A stretch of DNA of 52,418 nucleotides from Phycisphaerales bacterium (GTDB lineage Bacteria > Planctomycetota > Phycisphaerae > Phycisphaerales > SM1A02): contig JABABM010000015.1 in NCBI GenBank assembly GCA_014238205.1, positions 1-52,418 of the forward strand, written 5' to 3'. The notes below the pieces were generated by a model, which saw only the letters and a program-made list of their open reading frames with translations, did no database searches and was not told the DNA's origin. The translations under genes and the position numbers were made by a program. Positions 1 through 8,311 of the stretch are shown here, in pieces; the first letter of the stretch is position 1, and each line of letters opens with the position of its first letter.

Positions 1-68
1 CGATCATTGATCGACCCCCCTGCCTTTTCCTCTTCCGGACAGCACAACCGAAAAGTCTTGCATGAACC

Positions 69-88
69 CGATGCCGCGATCGGCATCG
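69..88. promoter_or_regulatory. Hairpin upstream of the pyrophosphatase gene
   Basis: A perfect 8-base inverted repeat, CGATGCCG and CGGCATCG, surrounds a CGAT loop about 48 bases before the hppA start codon. No T-run follows, so it is not a clear terminator. It could be an operator or a leader hairpin. The rest of positions 1-135 holds no convincing gene. Confidence 0.3.
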
Positions 89-135
89 TTGAAATCCAGG
101 AATGACCTTGAGTCAGCATTTGAGGAGTAAGTGAC

Positions 136-2781
136 GTGACGGCACTTCAATTGGCGGATATCCAGAATATTGTCGACAACGCTTGGGTCTGGTTCATTGC
201 ACCTATTGGTGCGGTGTTGGCCTTGATCTTTGCTTTCGGTTTCAGCCGCAGCGTAATGAGCAAGAGCGAAGGCGAGCCGGAGATGATCCGGATCGCCGAG
301 GCCGTTCGCCAGGGTGCGATGGCCTACCTTGTGCGCCAATACAGGGTCGTGTTCATCGTCTTCGTGGCACTCGTCGCGATTCTTCTCATCCTGGGTGCAC
401 TCGATATCCAGCCGCTCTGGACTGCACTGGGTGTTCCGGTTGCCGGCCTCTTCTCAGGACTGTGTGGCTGGTTCGGCATGAAGATGGCTACAAATGCTTC
501 AGCTCGAACGACATGGGCTGCCAAGCAATCATTGAATGACGGTCTCACGATCGCGTTCCGTTCCGGTGCCGTCATGGGCCTGGTGGTCGTCGGGTTCGCC
601 TTGCTTGATGTCAGTGCCTGGTTCCTGATCTGGAACCAGTTCATTCCCAACTCAGGCCTTGAAGAGATTACCGCCATCATGTTGACATACGGCATGGGCG
701 CGTCGACGCAGGCACTCTTTGCCCGTGTTGGCGGCGGCATCTACACGAAGGCTGCTGACGTTGGGGCAGATCTCGTTGGCAAGATTGAAGCGGGCATTCC
801 AGAGGATGATCCTCGCAACCCTGCTGCGATCGCTGACAACGTTGGTGACAATGTCGGTGATGTTGCCGGCATGGGCGCCGACCTCTACGAATCCTACTAC
901 GGCTCGATTCTCGCCACGATGGCCCTGGGAGCAACTGCTGCCCTGTCCGGAGCGTTTGGTGCTGAATCCGAAAAGATGGCATACATCCTTGCGTCAGCGC
1001 CGATGGCACTGGCCGGGGTGGGCATCATCTGTTCGCTGCTGGGGGTGTTCGTGGTGCGTGCAAAGGAAGGTGCTTCCTTCAGCCAGCTTCTCAAGGGCCT
1101 GCACATGGGTGTCTGGTTCGCTTCGGCACTGGTAGCCATTGGTTCTGGCGTCTTGTTCTGGCTCCTGCTCAAGGATCCCGAGGTAGCCCAATACTACGAA
1201 TGGTGGCAGCCAACGCTTGCAATCGTAACGGGCCTGGCTGCTGGACTGGTGATTGCCTTTGCAACCGAGTACTACACCTCGTACGAACATGCTCCCACGC
1301 AGCGCATCGCCGAACAGACGCAGACCGGCCATGCGACCGTGATCATCGCGGGCATTGCAGAGGGAATGAAATCCACGTGGGCCCCGTTGATGGTCATCGT
1401 GGTCGCCATTCTGCTGGCATTCGGATTCAGTGGTGGCAATGACAACTTCCTGCTTGGCCTCTATGGCGTCGGCATCGCTGCCGTCGGCATGCTGAGCACG
1501 CTTGGTATTACGCTTGCAACCGACGCTTATGGCCCGATTGCGGACAATGCCGGCGGCAACGCTGAGATGACCGGTCAACCTTCATTCGTGCGTGAACGCA
1601 CTGACATGCTGGATTCACTGGGGAATACGACTGCGGCAACGGGCAAGGGATTTGCCATCGGTTCAGCTGCCTTGACAGCCCTGGCCCTGCTTGCTGCTTA
1701 TGCAATCGTGGTCAATGTTGCTCTCGTCAAGAAGCATGCGGTGGGCCAGTGGGACACGCCGATTGCTGATGTTGGTGGCGCAGATTTCGACGCGACGAGT
1801 ATTTCTACGTTCAAGTCAAACAGGCCAAGCTCCTCCAAAAGCACCAATCTCAATCTGCTCAACATGGGCCATGGCGAGTTCCGTCTCGTTGCGAACGTCA
1901 ATGGAGACACGACGGCAGGCGGTGCACTCATGCTTGGTTCACGAAAGGTCGTCACCGGATTTGCAGATATCTGTCCTGTAGGCGAAGAGATTCGTGTCAG
2001 GGGTGCCTGGGATGAGCACAATGGTGTCTACGATGCTGAGGCCAGTGCCAATGGTGAGACCTACAAATTCGACCTCATTCCTACAGACGTCGCCACGCTG
2101 AAACATATGGCGGCGTTCTACGACATCTCGATCATGAACCCCCGCGTACTCGGTGGCCTCTTCCTGGGCGTCATGCTTGCCTTCGTCTTCTGTGCAATGA
2201 CGATGAATGCCGTGGGACGCGCTGCCTACCGAATGATGAATGAATGTCGCCGGCAGTTCGGCCTGATGCGTGACAAGTTCAAGGCTGACGGCATGAGCAA
2301 GAAGGATGTGGCAGATCCGATGAAATGGCCTACGCGGGTCGAGATTGATGGTGTTGAATACCCCGATTACCAGGAATGCGTGTCGATTTCGACGGCCGGT
2401 GCTCAGCGTGAAATGATCGTACCTTCACTGCTTGCAATCATTACGCCCATCATCGTTGGTTTGATCCTCGGTGTTGGAGGAGTCATGGGACTCCTTGTCG
2501 GTGGACTTACAAGCGGCTTTGCCCTGGCCATCTACATGGCCAACTCCGGTGGTGCATGGGACAACGCCAAGAAGTACATCGAGGCCGATCATCATGGCGG
2601 CAAGGGTTCGGATGCTCACAAGGCTTCCGTGACCGGTGATACAGTCGGCGATCCGTTCAAGGACACCTCCGGACCATCGCTCAACATCCTCATCAAGCTC
2701 ATTGCCGTGGTTTCCGTTGTATTCGCCGGCCTGGTGGTTTACTTCGGTCCGACGGTTTCTGCAGCGTTCGGTCTTGGTTGA
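136..2781 (+). CDS. hppA: Membrane pyrophosphatase, K+-dependent type, with an inserted domain
   Basis: This polytopic inner-membrane pump hydrolyses pyrophosphate to move H+ or Na+ out of the cytoplasm. The catalytic loop with DVGADLVGKIE, DDPRNPA and DNVGDNVGD lies at residues 208-245, and the second catalytic region with GGAWDNAKKYIE and GDTVGDPFKDTSGPS is near the C terminus. In GNTTAATGKG (residues 496-505) the position that is Lys in K+-independent enzymes is Ala500, and Gly503 replaces the Thr, so the K+-dependent class is expected. Whether H+ or Na+ is pumped cannot be settled by eye. The protein has 881 residues, while the family usually has about 650-800. The excess is a soluble, beta-rich looking stretch at about residues 535-665, in a loop that is normally short. 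The start is GTG at 136, with GGAG at 124-127. The rsfS gene follows after 14 bases. Confidence 0.97.
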   Translation: MTALQLADIQNIVDNAWVWFIAPIGAVLALIFAFGFSRSVMSKSEGEPEMIRIAEAVRQGAMAYLVRQYRVVFIVFVALVAILLILGALDIQPLWTALGVPVAGLFSGLCGWFGMKMATNASARTTWAAKQSLNDGLTIAFRSGAVMGLVVVGFALLDVSAWFLIWNQFIPNSGLEEITAIMLTYGMGASTQALFARVGGGIYTKAADVGADLVGKIEAGIPEDDPRNPAAIADNVGDNVGDVAGMGADLYESYYGSILATMALGATAALSGAFGAESEKMAYILASAPMALAGVGIICSLLGVFVVRAKEGASFSQLLKGLHMGVWFASALVAIGSGVLFWLLLKDPEVAQYYEWWQPTLAIVTGLAAGLVIAFATEYYTSYEHAPTQRIAEQTQTGHATVIIAGIAEGMKSTWAPLMVIVVAILLAFGFSGGNDNFLLGLYGVGIAAVGMLSTLGITLATDAYGPIADNAGGNAEMTGQPSFVRERTDMLDSLGNTTAATGKGFAIGSAALTALALLAAYAIVVNVALVKKHAVGQWDTPIADVGGADFDATSISTFKSNRPSSSKSTNLNLLNMGHGEFRLVANVNGDTTAGGALMLGSRKVVTGFADICPVGEEIRVRGAWDEHNGVYDAEASANGETYKFDLIPTDVATLKHMAAFYDISIMNPRVLGGLFLGVMLAFVFCAMTMNAVGRAAYRMMNECRRQFGLMRDKFKADGMSKKDVADPMKWPTRVEIDGVEYPDYQECVSISTAGAQREMIVPSLLAIITPIIVGLILGVGGVMGLLVGGLTSGFALAIYMANSGGAWDNAKKYIEADHHGGKGSDAHKASVTGDTVGDPFKDTSGPSLNILIKLIAVVSVVFAGLVVYFGPTVSAAFGLG

Positions 2782-2795
2782 TCCAGGAATGAACC

Positions 2796-3188
2796 ATGAC
2801 TGGTGCTGAAAAGGTGAAGGCTGGCAGCAGGCGGAGTGAAGAGGGTTCCCTCTTTGCCCTGGAGGCTGCTCGCCTCCTGGGGAATCGTCATTGCACGGAC
2901 GTGCAGGTGCTGGACCTCAGGGGCATCAGCCAGGTCTGTGATTTCATCGTCATCGGTTCGGGCACGAGTGATCGCCAGATGCGATCAGTCTCGGAGGAAG
3001 TGGGCAAACTGGGCAAGGAAACAGGGCACCAGTGGTTCCGTACGAATACCGATCCTTCATCGACATGGATCGTTGTCGATTTCATCGATGTGGTAATTCA
3101 CCTGTTCGAACCCAGCAGGCGTTCCTACTACGATCTCGAAGATCTCTGGTCCGATGCCGTGCAGGTCGACTTCTCGCAGCAGGATTGA
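2796..3188 (+). CDS. rsfS: Ribosomal silencing factor RsfS
   Basis: RsfS (Iojap/DUF143 family) binds ribosomal protein L14 on the large subunit and blocks subunit joining, which lowers translation when nutrients run out. The 130-residue length fits the family. The family core is readable: the segment around DVQVLDLRGISQVCDFIVI, then GTSDRQMRS, then DWxxVDFxDVVIHLF in the form STWIVVDFIDVVIHLF, and finally YYDLEDLWSDA. The start ATG has AGGA about 7 bases upstream, and the gene begins 14 bases after hppA, so the two are probably co-transcribed. In many genomes rsfS sits beside nadD. Here the neighbours are the pyrophosphatase and a secreted hydrolase instead. Confidence 0.95.
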   Translation: MTGAEKVKAGSRRSEEGSLFALEAARLLGNRHCTDVQVLDLRGISQVCDFIVIGSGTSDRQMRSVSEEVGKLGKETGHQWFRTNTDPSSTWIVVDFIDVVIHLFEPSRRSYYDLEDLWSDAVQVDFSQQD

Positions 3189-3226
3189 GACCCCAAGCCG
3201 CTAGAATGCGATCAGGAGATCCCCTG

Positions 3227-4933
3227 ATGCGTATTGCACTCTTTCTTGCATCCTGTGTCCTTGCCTTGCCTTGCCAAGGCGAGATCGAAGGGCGTTGGGG
3301 CGGGCAGGGCACCTTTCCCGGCTGGCCATCCATATTCTGTGTACTGGACTTCGATGGGGAGCGTTCCACCCTGTCGACCCTGCCTGCGCAATTGGTCGAT
3401 CAGCCGATCACTGGCTGGGAATCGTCTGGTGAAACATTCTCATTCGAAGTAGATGTTCATGGGACCGTCTTCGATTTCAAGGGCACACGAACAGGTGATT
3501 CAATCTCCGGTTCCATTCACAAGGAAGGCGAAGACTCAACTGGCTCGATGGCACTGATTCCCTACCCGGTAGTTTCCGCCATGCCGAATAGAAACCGGTG
3601 GTCTTCAGCACTTGATGTGACAGGCGTCATGGAGATCCCGATGATCCTTGATACGGCAACCGGGACTGATGGCCGCATCCACGTTGACCTGTCCATTCCT
3701 TCACAGCAACTCATCCAGTTCCCGTTGGAAGTGATCCCTGGAGATGATGGCCTGGTCCGCATGACGCTGCACGCCGGTGCAGGCGCTGCCGTCTTTGAAA
3801 CAAGGATGTCGGACGAAGAGTTGGCCGCGAACTTCAAGCAAGGGACATTCCAGCAGGACCTCGTCTTCACCCTGGATGTCGATGCGACAACAACCTACAA
3901 CAGGCCACAGGAACCGAAACCGCCATTTCCCTACGCTTCCCGGGAAGTCCTGCTTGCGCACCCCGATGGCCACTCGATCGCCGGTACGTTGACCATCCCC
4001 AGGGGACCGGGTCCGCACCCTGCCGTCGTACTCATCTCCGGATCGGGACTCCAGGATCGCAACGAGGAAATCATGGGCCACAAGCCATTCCTCGTTCTGG
4101 CAGATCACCTGACACGCAACGGGATTGCTGTTCTTCGTGCCGATGACCGGGGAGCAGGGGACTCCTTCGTCCCGGATCGTTCGACGCTTCTCAACGTGAC
4201 CTCTCTCGATTTCGCTTCCGACACATCCCTGCAGGTGGATTATCTTCGCACGCAGCCCGAGATCGACGGTGACTCCATTGGACTGATCGGCCACAGTGAA
4301 GGAGGCATCATTGCGCCGCTCGTTGCGGATCAGCGGGACGACATTGCCTTCATCGTCATGATGGCCGGTCCATGCCGTCCGGCTGTTGAAATGCTGGCTG
4401 ATCAGAATCGTCGCTTGATGGAAGTGGCGGGTCTGAAGACCGAGACCATCGACGCCGTCGTCGAGCAGTTCATCCTTGTGATGACCATGGTCAAGGAGGG
4501 GGCATCAAGTGAAGAACTCATGGAGCCCTTGAGGCGGCTCTCCATCCTGCAGACGGAATCAATGGGACTCGACATCGAGGTCGATGACCCCTTCGTCGAG
4601 GATGCGGTCAGGCAGGCACAACTTCCCTGGCTCAAGTGGTACCTGGCTCATGATTCCGCGTCCGTCCTGTCACGCCTCGACATGCCCATCCTGGCGATCA
4701 ATGGTTCTCGTGATGTGCAGGTCCTGGCTGAGCATGAACTGCCGGCCATCGAGCAGGCTGCGTCTGCAAATCCCGATCTGACGACCAGGAGTTACGAAGG
4801 ACTCAATCATTTATTCCAGCCTGCTGAGACGGGTTCCATCTCCGAGTATGAACAGATCGAGATCACCCTCGATCAAGGTGTTCTTTCGGACATGAGCAAC
4901 TGGATCAATGAAAGGAGAGTTGCAGATGACTGA
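3227..4933 (+). CDS. Secreted alpha/beta-hydrolase (esterase/peptidase-like)
   Basis: This is a 568-residue exported hydrolase. The first roughly 18 residues (MRIALFLASCVLALPCQG) form a Sec signal peptide. Residues up to about 225 hold a beta-rich N-terminal region of unclear family. The C-terminal half is an alpha/beta-hydrolase domain, with the oxyanion-region motif SGSGLQDRNE, ADDRGAGDS, and the nucleophile elbow GHSEGG with Ser357. A likely acid lies in INGSRDVQV and a likely catalytic His in EGLNHLF. The substrate is unknown; carboxylesterase or S9-like peptidase are the reasonable options. The reading frame stays open upstream to 3032, but ATG 3227 has AGGAG at 3214-3218 and gives the signal peptide, so I use it. 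The 3' end overlaps the next gene by 8 bases. Confidence 0.88.
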   Translation: MRIALFLASCVLALPCQGEIEGRWGGQGTFPGWPSIFCVLDFDGERSTLSTLPAQLVDQPITGWESSGETFSFEVDVHGTVFDFKGTRTGDSISGSIHKEGEDSTGSMALIPYPVVSAMPNRNRWSSALDVTGVMEIPMILDTATGTDGRIHVDLSIPSQQLIQFPLEVIPGDDGLVRMTLHAGAGAAVFETRMSDEELAANFKQGTFQQDLVFTLDVDATTTYNRPQEPKPPFPYASREVLLAHPDGHSIAGTLTIPRGPGPHPAVVLISGSGLQDRNEEIMGHKPFLVLADHLTRNGIAVLRADDRGAGDSFVPDRSTLLNVTSLDFASDTSLQVDYLRTQPEIDGDSIGLIGHSEGGIIAPLVADQRDDIAFIVMMAGPCRPAVEMLADQNRRLMEVAGLKTETIDAVVEQFILVMTMVKEGASSEELMEPLRRLSILQTESMGLDIEVDDPFVEDAVRQAQLPWLKWYLAHDSASVLSRLDMPILAINGSRDVQVLAEHELPAIEQAASANPDLTTRSYEGLNHLFQPAETGSISEYEQIEITLDQGVLSDMSNWINERRVADD

Positions 4934-5273
4934 ACAGATTCGAAGCCTGCCAGATCTTGTCTTTACTTCCTTTGGCAACCAGGTATTTGCCCTGGATCGA
5001 TACACGGGTGAACTGGCATGGGAGTGGAAGAGTCCGGAGGCTGGATACCCTGCTCTCCTGGTCGATGGGGACCGCCTCATCGTGTCCTTCAATGGCTACA
5101 CCTACTGCCTCGACCCGGTGACCGGTGCGGAAGTCTGGAAGAACCCATTGACCGGAAAAGGTGTAGGTGTGCCTATCCTGGCTTCCCTTCGCGGCGGATC
5201 GACGAACTCTACTGTTGCGGAGAAGGCGGAGATGGATGCTGCTGCCGCACGGAACTCGAGTACGCATTCATGA
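4926..5273 (+). CDS. Small PQQ-type beta-propeller repeat protein
   Basis: The 115-residue protein has two consecutive propeller-blade repeats: VFALDRYTGELAWEWKSP, and further on YTYCLDPVTGAEVWKNPL. These match the PQQ/WD-like pattern of the YxLDxxTGxxxW type. There is no signal peptide. Two blades cannot close a propeller, so the protein would have to oligomerise, bind as a peptide-like module, or be a remnant. The last 30 residues are rich in Ser and Ala and do not look like a blade. ATG 4926 is preferred over ATG 4908 because GGAG at 4914-4917 sits 8 bases before it. The gene overlaps the hydrolase by 8 bases and trmB by 4 (ATGA), which implies coupled translation. Confidence 0.72.
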   Translation: MTEQIRSLPDLVFTSFGNQVFALDRYTGELAWEWKSPEAGYPALLVDGDRLIVSFNGYTYCLDPVTGAEVWKNPLTGKGVGVPILASLRGGSTNSTVAEKAEMDAAAARNSSTHS

Positions 5274-5926
5274 GCGCTGGCCTCTCCCGAAGACGTTCAC
5301 TCGACCCGGGTGACTGGGAGCATGTGCTGACGGACCTGCCACAGGCATCCGAGGGACATGTTGATCCACGAAATTGGTTCGATGACCCTTCAAAGCCATT
5401 TGAACTCGAAATCGGTTCGGGGAAGGGCACCTTTCTCGTTCAACAGGCGGTGCTGCAGGGAGACACCAACTTCCTGGGGATCGAGTGGGCAGGTGCCTAC
5501 GCACACCATGCCGCCGATCGCCTGCGAAGACACCAGTTGGAGAATGTACGCATGCTCCTTGGAGATGCGACGGAGTTCATCACCCATTGGTGTCCCGATT
5601 CCTTCATGGATGTCGTGCATCTCTATTTCTCGGATCCCTGGCCCAAGAAGAGACATCACAAGAGGCGGGTGATCCAGGATTCGACCCTCGCCCAGTTTGC
5701 ACGGGTTCTTGTTCCAGGGGGTGAACTGCGGATGGTCACTGATCACGATGACCTGTGGGCGTGGTACGAGGAACATGCCATGCGAAATGCGGACCTGTTT
5801 GAACGTATCGATTTCAACGCACCCGGCTCTGCGGGGCCTTCCGAACTGGTCGGTACGAATTACGAGCGAAAGTTCCGTCCGGAAGGCCGGGCATTCCGAG
5901 CCATGACTCTCAGGAAGCGGGCGTGA
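5270..5926 (+). CDS. trmB: tRNA (guanine-N7-)-methyltransferase TrmB
   Basis: TrmB makes m7G at position 46 of tRNA with SAM as donor. The 218-residue protein shows the SAM-binding motif I as FELEIGSGKGTF (residues 44-55) and the acidic post-I segment FLGIEWAG. The family hallmark DPWPKKRHHKRR lies at about residues 122-133. The C-terminal end has TNYERKFRPEGR, the typical T-x-Y-E-x-K-F substrate motif. The frame continues upstream to 5018, but that part has no similarity to TrmB and overlaps the propeller gene. ATG 5270, overlapping the previous stop as ATGA, gives the expected length. Confidence 0.96.
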   Translation: MSAGLSRRRSLDPGDWEHVLTDLPQASEGHVDPRNWFDDPSKPFELEIGSGKGTFLVQQAVLQGDTNFLGIEWAGAYAHHAADRLRRHQLENVRMLLGDATEFITHWCPDSFMDVVHLYFSDPWPKKRHHKRRVIQDSTLAQFARVLVPGGELRMVTDHDDLWAWYEEHAMRNADLFERIDFNAPGSAGPSELVGTNYERKFRPEGRAFRAMTLRKRA

Positions 5927-5930
5927 TCAC

Positions 5931-6269
5931 ATGTATCGTGACGGCGTTGATTCTGAAAACGTACAGCCGGAGGATATTCTCTGTGATTTCTGTCACAGGG
6001 CAGCATGGTCCATGGGCCTGCCGTGCATCGAGGGGCACCATGGCTCGGTCATCTGTGGTGATTGCCTGAAGGTCGCCTGGATGGAGATCGTGGAACTTGA
6101 TGGCGGCGAATCGCAGGACGGTCGTGATTGCACCATGTGCCTCTCGAACCATGATGTGTCGACCTGGTCGAGCCCGATGGGCGAGGCACTCATCTGCCGT
6201 CGCTGCGTGAAGATGGGGGGAGTGACGCTGCGTCGTGACAAGGATCACCAGTGGGACACCCCGGGGTAG
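5931..6269 (+). CDS. Small four-CxxC zinc-finger-like protein
   Basis: The 112-residue protein carries four CxxC pairs: C18/C21, C42/C45, C67/C70 and C89/C92. They form two consecutive four-cysteine knuckles, similar in spacing to the ClpX-type C4 zinc finger. There is no signal peptide or membrane segment, so it should be cytoplasmic and bind two metal ions. I do not recognise a named family. It starts 4 bases after trmB, and its stop codon lies inside a hairpin that probably ends transcription for both converging units. A role in RNA or protein binding is possible but is only inferred from the fold type. Confidence 0.75.
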   Translation: MYRDGVDSENVQPEDILCDFCHRAAWSMGLPCIEGHHGSVICGDCLKVAWMEIVELDGGESQDGRDCTMCLSNHDVSTWSSPMGEALICRRCVKMGGVTLRRDKDHQWDTPG

Positions 6270-6283
6270 GGCGAAGCCCCCGG
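6261..6283. terminator. Hairpin between convergent genes
   Basis: CCGG at 6261-6264 pairs with CCGG at 6280-6283, and GGGC at 6269-6272 pairs with GCCC at 6276-6279 around a GAA loop, with a short bulge between the two stems. It lies exactly between the stop codons of the zinc-finger gene and the kinase gene. No good T-run is visible on either strand, so the terminator role is inferred from position and stability. Confidence 0.45.
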
Positions 6284-6285
6284 AT

Positions 6286-7863
6286 TCAGCTCATCAGTGA
6301 TCGGGCCTTTGGCGGCGTGTACGTAACTGGAATGGTTACCGAGAAGGTGGATCCGCGGCCAGGTGTGGAATCGACAGCAAGTTCGCATTGGAGCAGTTCG
6401 GCTAGTTCCCTGCAGATGGCGAGCCCCAATCCCGTCCCGGTGAACTCGCGTGTATGACTGGCATCCGCTTGTCGGAACTTCTCGAAGATCAGGTCCTGCA
6501 TGTCGGGCGCGATTCCCGGCCCTGTATCAGAGACGCTCAGGAGCACATGCTTGCCGGCACCCTCGGCCAGGATCGTCACCTGCCCGTTGTCGGGCGTGAA
6601 CTTGATGGCATTGCTCAGGAAGTTGTACAGGATCTGTTGCAGTTTTCCCGGATCGGTTTCAAGCTGGGGAAGATCATCCTCGACCTGGCAGTCGAGCTCG
6701 ATGGATTTCGCCGTGGCCTGCGGCGTCATGATTCCGGCCAGCCCTTCGAGAAGGTCCTCGATGCAGATCGGTTCCAGGTTGACTTCCATGCGACCTGCTT
6801 CGATCTTTGCCATGTCGAGCAGGTCGTTGATCAACTCGAGCAGTGAACGACCGCTTGAAAGTATGTTCGAGAGGTGCCGAACCCGCTTGGGATCCGCATC
6901 ATCCCCCGCATCTGCCAGGAGCAACTCGGCAAACCCGATGATCGAGTTCAGCGGTGTTCTCAGTTCGTGGCTGACATTCGCAAGGAACTCCGTCTTGAAG
7001 TTGGTCGATTCCCAGAGGCCGACATTCGCCTCGGCCAGCTCGGCAACCTTCAGGTCAAGGTTCTCGTTCATGCGTTGCAGGCGAGATTGCGTCTCCTCGA
7101 CCTGGTCGAGCATTACATTGAAATTGCTTGACAGTTCTTCGAATTCATCGCCGGTCCTGATCGTAGATCGTGCAGTGATGTCACCACTGCTGACACGTTC
7201 AGCGGTATCTCGCAGCCGGCGAACAGGCGAGAAGATGAGTTTAGTCAGGATGAAGTAGAACACGATGACTGCCAGGAGGCCTGCCACGATTCCCGTGATG
7301 ATGATGTACGACCTCGACAACTGGAGCTGGGTTTCACCAAAGTGCGTCGCACGCTCAACGACCAGAACTGCACGGAGTGGGTCGGAAACAGCAGGTTCGA
7401 TGACCCCCGGCTTGAAGGTCGTTGCAGATGGATTTCGAAGTCTCTGCAGCCGAAGTGCCCGAATCGGCATGGCATAGCGGAAGATCTCCTGCTCGTCCTT
7501 GACGGAGGTCGTTTCGAAGTAGGCCAGGTCCGGTTCAGCCTGGAAAGCTGAGATTGCAGACGAGATGAACGGAGTCGTATTCGGATCCCCGAGCATGTAG
7601 AAGGAGATCGCCAGTCCCGGGGTCTCATCCTGGACCACGCCTGCAGCGGGATCAGGATTCTGCGTGAAGCGCGCTTCAAGCCACGCCTCGGTGATCTGGT
7701 CGGCAACCTCAACCTGGTATTCGCGAACGAGTGAATAGGTTCTGAACCATGGAACGGACAGCGCAAGGATGAGAATGACGACGATCGCGCACCCGAACAG
7801 AATGAGGCACTTGTTCGCCAGGCTGATCCTGCGTGATTCATGATGCAGATCACTGTTGGTCAT
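6286..7863 (-). CDS. Membrane sensor histidine kinase
   Basis: This 525-residue kinase has a membrane segment at about 19-40, an extracytoplasmic sensor region of about 145 residues, and a second membrane segment at about 186-211. A HAMP domain (212-265) and a short coiled linker follow. The HisKA domain has the H-box FLANVSHELRTPLN, with phospho-acceptor His299. The ATPase domain shows the N box around Asn418, G1 as DTGPG (446-450), and G2 as GTGLGLA (476-482). No receiver domain is fused and no response regulator lies next to it, so it is an orphan. The only receiver in the window is at 38457-38855, far away. Its ATG overlaps the stop of the preceding small gene by 4 bases, so the two are co-translated. 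Confidence 0.94.
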   Translation of the reverse strand: MTNSDLHHESRRISLANKCLILFGCAIVVILILALSVPWFRTYSLVREYQVEVADQITEAWLEARFTQNPDPAAGVVQDETPGLAISFYMLGDPNTTPFISSAISAFQAEPDLAYFETTSVKDEQEIFRYAMPIRALRLQRLRNPSATTFKPGVIEPAVSDPLRAVLVVERATHFGETQLQLSRSYIIITGIVAGLLAVIVFYFILTKLIFSPVRRLRDTAERVSSGDITARSTIRTGDEFEELSSNFNVMLDQVEETQSRLQRMNENLDLKVAELAEANVGLWESTNFKTEFLANVSHELRTPLNSIIGFAELLLADAGDDADPKRVRHLSNILSSGRSLLELINDLLDMAKIEAGRMEVNLEPICIEDLLEGLAGIMTPQATAKSIELDCQVEDDLPQLETDPGKLQQILYNFLSNAIKFTPDNGQVTILAEGAGKHVLLSVSDTGPGIAPDMQDLIFEKFRQADASHTREFTGTGLGLAICRELAELLQCELAVDSTPGRGSTFSVTIPVTYTPPKARSLMS

Positions 7864-8279
7864 GATTTCTCGCCATGGAGATCATCGAGTGTGTCGAGGA
7901 TCTCCTCGAGCAGTTTCAACGAACGCTGTACCTGTTGACGGACCTGGGACCATTTTTCCCGTGAAGGCCAGCGATCTTCATCCCATTCCAGTGCAAGGAA
8001 TCCTGAATCCATGGACATGACCCCGGCAATGATCCGTCGAATGGCACCTGCATCTGCACCGGGGAATCGCTCAATGGTTCGATCGACGCCGGCAGTCTGG
8101 AGCGAGGAGCGAAGCGCGTTCCCAGCGGCATTGGAGGCTGCCAGGAGGGCCCGGTCAACAACGGTTCCCGGATCATTGATCAGGAGTGAGCAATGGTCGA
8201 ACCAGGCATCACAGGCCCACCAGAGGGCATCACCCTGGTCCCGTGTCAGTTCTATGAAGTCGGTTGGCAGAGTCTTCAT
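7860..8279 (-). CDS. Uncharacterised protein translationally coupled to the kinase
   Basis: This 139-residue protein has no signal peptide or membrane segment and is mostly helical by eye. It includes a tryptophan-rich start (residues 15-30, WWACDAWFDHC) and an amphipathic C-terminal helix with leucine-rich spacing. I do not recognise the family. It sits 32 bases after a MacB/FtsX-type permease and overlaps the start of the histidine kinase by ATGA. The three genes look like one transcript, and this protein could be a regulator or partner of the kinase. That role is inference from position only. Confidence 0.65.
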   Translation of the reverse strand: MKTLPTDFIELTRDQGDALWWACDAWFDHCSLLINDPGTVVDRALLAASNAAGNALRSSLQTAGVDRTIERFPGADAGAIRRIIAGVMSMDSGFLALEWDEDRWPSREKWSQVRQQVQRSLKLLEEILDTLDDLHGEKS

Positions 8280-8311
8280 GAATCCCTACAGCCTACCTCT
8301 TTTCGAGCCGG

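Noticed and set aside
3032..3226. N-terminal extension of the alpha/beta-hydrolase into rsfS
   Set aside because: It overlaps rsfS in another frame and would hide the signal peptide and ribosome site at 3214-3229.
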